Below are positions 60,970-64,000 of a stretch of 64,000 bases of DNA, one piece after another (position 1 is the first letter of the stretch; each line of letters begins with the position of its first letter). Location: contig JAODTK010005842.1 of NCBI GenBank assembly GCA_026419785.1, positions 1 through 64,000 of the forward strand, given 5' to 3'. This DNA is from Sclerodactyla briareus (Eukaryota > Echinodermata > Holothuroidea > Dendrochirotida > Sclerodactylidae). The notes under the pieces are model-generated. The model was not told the DNA's origin and ran no database searches. It was given only the letters and a program-made list of their open reading frames with translations. The position numbers were made by a program, and so were the translations under genes.

Positions 60970-61545
60970 CTTGGATATAAACGGATCTTCACGTGAATTT
61001 TGAATCATATCTGTGCACAAAGTTGTGGCGTTCCCTGGCCGATGTTCGACGGCTATTTTGAGGGTTCCACCCGCACCGTGTGCCTGTCCCCTTAATATGT
61101 GCACCGTACACGCCCTTGTTGAAAAACAAGTGGTCGCACCCATGAATTGATTGCGGAATACACTATTTACGTTTTTTGGCACATAGATCAATATATGCCA
61201 AAAATTCACAGGTCCCGCAGGTGTTAGACTCAACCCCGTCGCCTCAACCTCCTCCCCTTCGAAAACCAAAAAGTTCACAATTTGGGGCATTCCATCGAAA
61301 ATTCCGGCGATATCTGGACCGTGGCCTTTTCTTCACTTGAATTTTGAATCATGTCCTTTTGAGAACGCAATTTGTGGCGTTCCCAGGCCACATTCTCAGG
61401 CCGTGGCCTTCACAGTGACAGTACGTGCCCAAACCAACTTTTAACAAGTGGTCGCACCCATAAATTGAAAAAAAAAATCACAGATCCCGCAGGTGGTAGA
61501 CCTACCGCCGTCGCCTCAACCCCCTCCACCTCAAGAAAGCGATTT
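60970..61545 (+). repeat. Tandem duplication of about 310 bp
   Basis: Both units (about 60970-61270 and 61325-61545) have 'gaattttgaatcat', 'tgtggcgttccc', 'gtggtcgcaccca', 'cccgcaggtg' and 'ccgtcgcctcaac' in the same order; the second is shorter. Confidence 0.65.
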
Positions 61546-64000
61546 GTATGTCATATTTGTTTTGTTCTTTATTAACTGGTCCCCTAGCAGGAAATCGACT
61601 GCGTTCAATGAATTAAGTACTTAGCAACACACGGAGCTGGTAAAGCCAGTCTTATGCAGGGATTGAAGGGGAACCCAACAACCCAGATTAAATTTCAGGC
61701 ACTTTTTGTTAAGGAACATATGTCTGGACAAGGCACATCACATGCCTGAACACTACCAGTTCATGTAATAACCGCGCATGTAATAACCGCAAAATTTCGA
61801 AAAAATTCACTCAACTTGATCTTTTAGGTCATTATGTATTTGTTTAAACACGGTTACTGTTGGATATGTTGGATAAAGTGTCAGCGAAATAGCAGTCGGG
61901 CCCAAATATTGGGGGGGGGGACAAAATGCATTGCATCCCCCCAATCAAAATATTGGAGGAGGACGTCATCCCCAGTCCCCCAATGATCGCCGCCCTTGGG
62001 CAGGGTAAATACGGGGAGGGGGAATGACACCCCCTGGGAAAATCAGAAGTCGGTCTCTGGGCGACAAAAATTGAATCTCCGCTCGAGTTAGGTGAAAAAT
62101 TAATTGATTTATAGCCATAATCTCGTATTTTCTTTTCCCGTCGAAAAAATAGGAGCTGTCGCACAAACTTACCGTCCAGACCGACGGAAATAGAATAGCG
62201 CCATCTTATTCACATAAGTTTGTTGTTGGGTGACCCCATCCCTTTTCAGCCAGCCTGTGACTTTGTATTTCACAAAAGGCTCTGTTTACGTAGCTTGGCT
62301 ACTTCAGTTTTATGCCGAATAAAAAAAAATTGACGTACAATACAGGGGCAGCGCCGGCGGAGCAGTGCCCCCCCTCCCCTCGTCGGGAAGCAAATCGGAG
62401 AAACGTCGGGGAGAAATTAGATTTAACTACATGGACATGTGTGCCAAGTTTCAGCCCCATCGGACAATTGTTAAATATCGGTAATCATCTCCGGCTGTGC
62501 AGACCATGATGTGAAGACCATGATGTGAATGCCAATCTCAGTCTCAGTCTTCCATGTACCAGTCATCATTATGTGAATTTAGGTTCAAGCACTTTGAAAA
62601 ATCATGTGTCATAACTCATATCCAGCATATAGCAATGTAGTATATAATCTTAATATGATAACCAAATATGAGTGCACAGATTATTCATGTAGCTAGATTA
62701 CAGACCGTTTGACACACATTATCTTAACACACAGTTACGTAGTTGGGGAAAAAATATGTTGGCGGAAAAATGAATATTTTTAATAAGGTAATTCATGCTA
62801 GAATATCGTACTAGGATAGCACCATTTTGCATCTGAGGGGTTCCAGGTCTGCAAAAATTTCCAAGACCCTTCCCCCAGATCAGTCTATCAACAAGATCAC
62901 TAACGAAAACGATTGGCCACCCAGTCGGGACCCAGAGCACCCTTCACAACCGCATGGCGCCGCCTCTGGTACAATACCGATAATAAGAATCGGTCTCACG
63001 AAAATCTTGTCGTCTCAGAATGATTCACACACCCCCTGGAATTTTATGTATATACGCCCCTGCTCTTGGGATATCCCTTCAAGCGTAGCATCTAGCGGGG
63101 TCCCTAAATGTGGAGGCGGACACGTCCCGTCTGGATCCCGGCGATGTGGACGCTCTCCCAGTCTGGGCGAACCACCTCTTCCAGGTGTTCGACACAGTTC
63201 GACGCAGCTGTGGTTCCGGAGGCTCCTCGACCTGCTTGTCGACCTGCCTTTGCGTCTTCCAGAGGACTCAGACCATTGTCCCAGAGAGGGGGGCGGATCA
63301 CGTACCGCGGTCTGCACAGCCTCCATCTTTCTGCGTGGAAGCTATCTGCCGACAGCTCCCCTCAGTCAGCATTTCACCAGTGGTTGCGGACGTTACAACA
63401 GCTGCCCGATGGAGTTCCACGCTTGAATCTCGCCAAGTTCTGTCGATGGGCCGCAGACCATAGTTACGATCCCTGGATGCGTCCATAGATCAGGTGGCCA
63501 CCTTCCTTCTGGCGTTGTATCGTGAGGGCCGGTGAACAAGTTTCAATAATCAGAAATTACCGCTCGGCGATCGCGGCCATCCACAAAGGCTCCATGGACG
63601 GTTCCACCGTTAGGGATAACGTGGTGATCCGTCAGCTGTTTTCGTGTATGTTCCCCCCAGCCAAACCGCGACCTTTACGCCACAGGAGAATCTACCTCTC
63701 GGCGATTACCACTCTGTTCCCGGAGCTGGCAGATAAGCGGTGGTGTCCAGTTTGAGCCCTCCGCTGGTAATCAACCGGACCAAGTTATTCGTAGGCATGA
63801 TCGACCCTTTCTCTTGCCTCAACGGCTTCACTCGCCAGCCTTGAAGGACTTTTATTTCCTGGTGGATTCTAATCAGACCACAGGCCAGTGAGGGCACCTC
63901 AGTCAGGGCTCACGACGTTCGCGGTGCTGCTTCATCTAGGCATGGTTCGCCGGTGTTCCGCTGGAGGACATCCTGATGGCGGCAGCTTGGAAGACTCCTA

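Larger units (their letters stand above)
59302..63062. mobile_element. Non-autonomous hAT-like element, 3,761 bp, inside the DIRS fossil
   Basis: Exact 8-bp target duplications CTCTTGGG flank it (59294-59301 and 63063-63070). The inverted ends are CAGGGGCGT(T) on the left and, in reverse complement, CAGGGGCGT(A) on the right. This is the hAT pattern. The interior holds an inverted TGACCT-family copy (59764-60620), a tandem duplication (60970-61545) and other non-coding repeats; no transposase frame is seen. Confidence 0.78.
58640..64000 (+). mobile_element. DIRS-type (tyrosine recombinase) retroelement fossil, split by a hAT-like insertion and cut by the window edge
   Basis: The left part (58640-59301) resembles the end of the reverse transcriptase and RNase H region, with a DNSTTVAYINR motif typical of DIRS elements. 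The right part (63071-64000) resembles the tyrosine recombinase region, with LSAWKLS, NYRSAIAAIH and VRAHDVRG motifs. Order and strand agree with one element. It is broken at several places, roughly half a dozen or more, and looks old. The 5' part with gag and most of the RT is not seen, and the 3' end lies beyond the window. Confidence 0.72.

Overview
This is a gene-poor, repeat-dense piece of animal genome. Split exons with GT-AG borders, CR1-like and other LINEs, tRNA-derived SINEs, a tyrosine-recombinase (DIRS-type) retroelement fossil, hAT-like and other TIR elements, and long families of TGACCT-rich repeats point to a marine invertebrate. A deuterostome (echinoderm, hemichordate or lancelet) is my best guess; the species cannot be fixed from the sequence. 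No rRNA, functional tRNA, CRISPR array or bacterial-type operon is visible.

Region 1 (0.8-18.2 kb, minus strand) carries the one host gene I can recognise: four exons of an inositol polyphosphate 5-phosphatase-like protein. They run in the right order and, where it can be tested, in matching splice phase, and they are separated by introns of 4.5-6.1 kb. Several residues the family needs for catalysis are changed, so the product looks like a pseudophosphatase (or a decaying gene). The introns hold SINEs, a 717-bp Harbinger-like element, another TIR element and long tandem arrays of TGACCT-rich repeats.

Region 2 (18.2-39.8 kb) is mostly repeats and unassigned DNA: more TGACCT-rich repeats, a minus-strand LINE reverse-transcriptase remnant (22.6-23.5 kb), a tRNA-derived SINE, a 1.3-kb TIR element built of 'gatac' subrepeats (29.7-31.0 kb), a near-perfect hairpin (31.6 kb), minisatellites, an AT microsatellite, and two minus-strand stretches at 34.5-35.5 kb that may be exons of an unknown membrane or secreted protein.

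Region 3 (39.8-49.1 kb) is structurally the most unusual. A fold-back array of 'gataaacttggtttatcg' units with its own inverted termini is followed by a TTAA-flanked element family with G-rich inverted ends and CAA/CGA cores, three copies direct and one inverted. Two of these lie inside a 2.9-kb tandem duplication whose copies differ mainly by small indels.

Region 4 (49.4-64.0 kb) is a nest. A CR1-like LINE (50.1-58.2 kb) is split by at least three insertions, one of them a 1,987-bp hAT-like element with an exact 8-bp target duplication. A DIRS-type fossil (58.6 kb to beyond the window end) is split by a 3,761-bp hAT-like element, also with an exact 8-bp target duplication.

Many breaks are single-base changes at homopolymers, both in the host exon and between the duplicated units, so part of the decay may be consensus error rather than biology.
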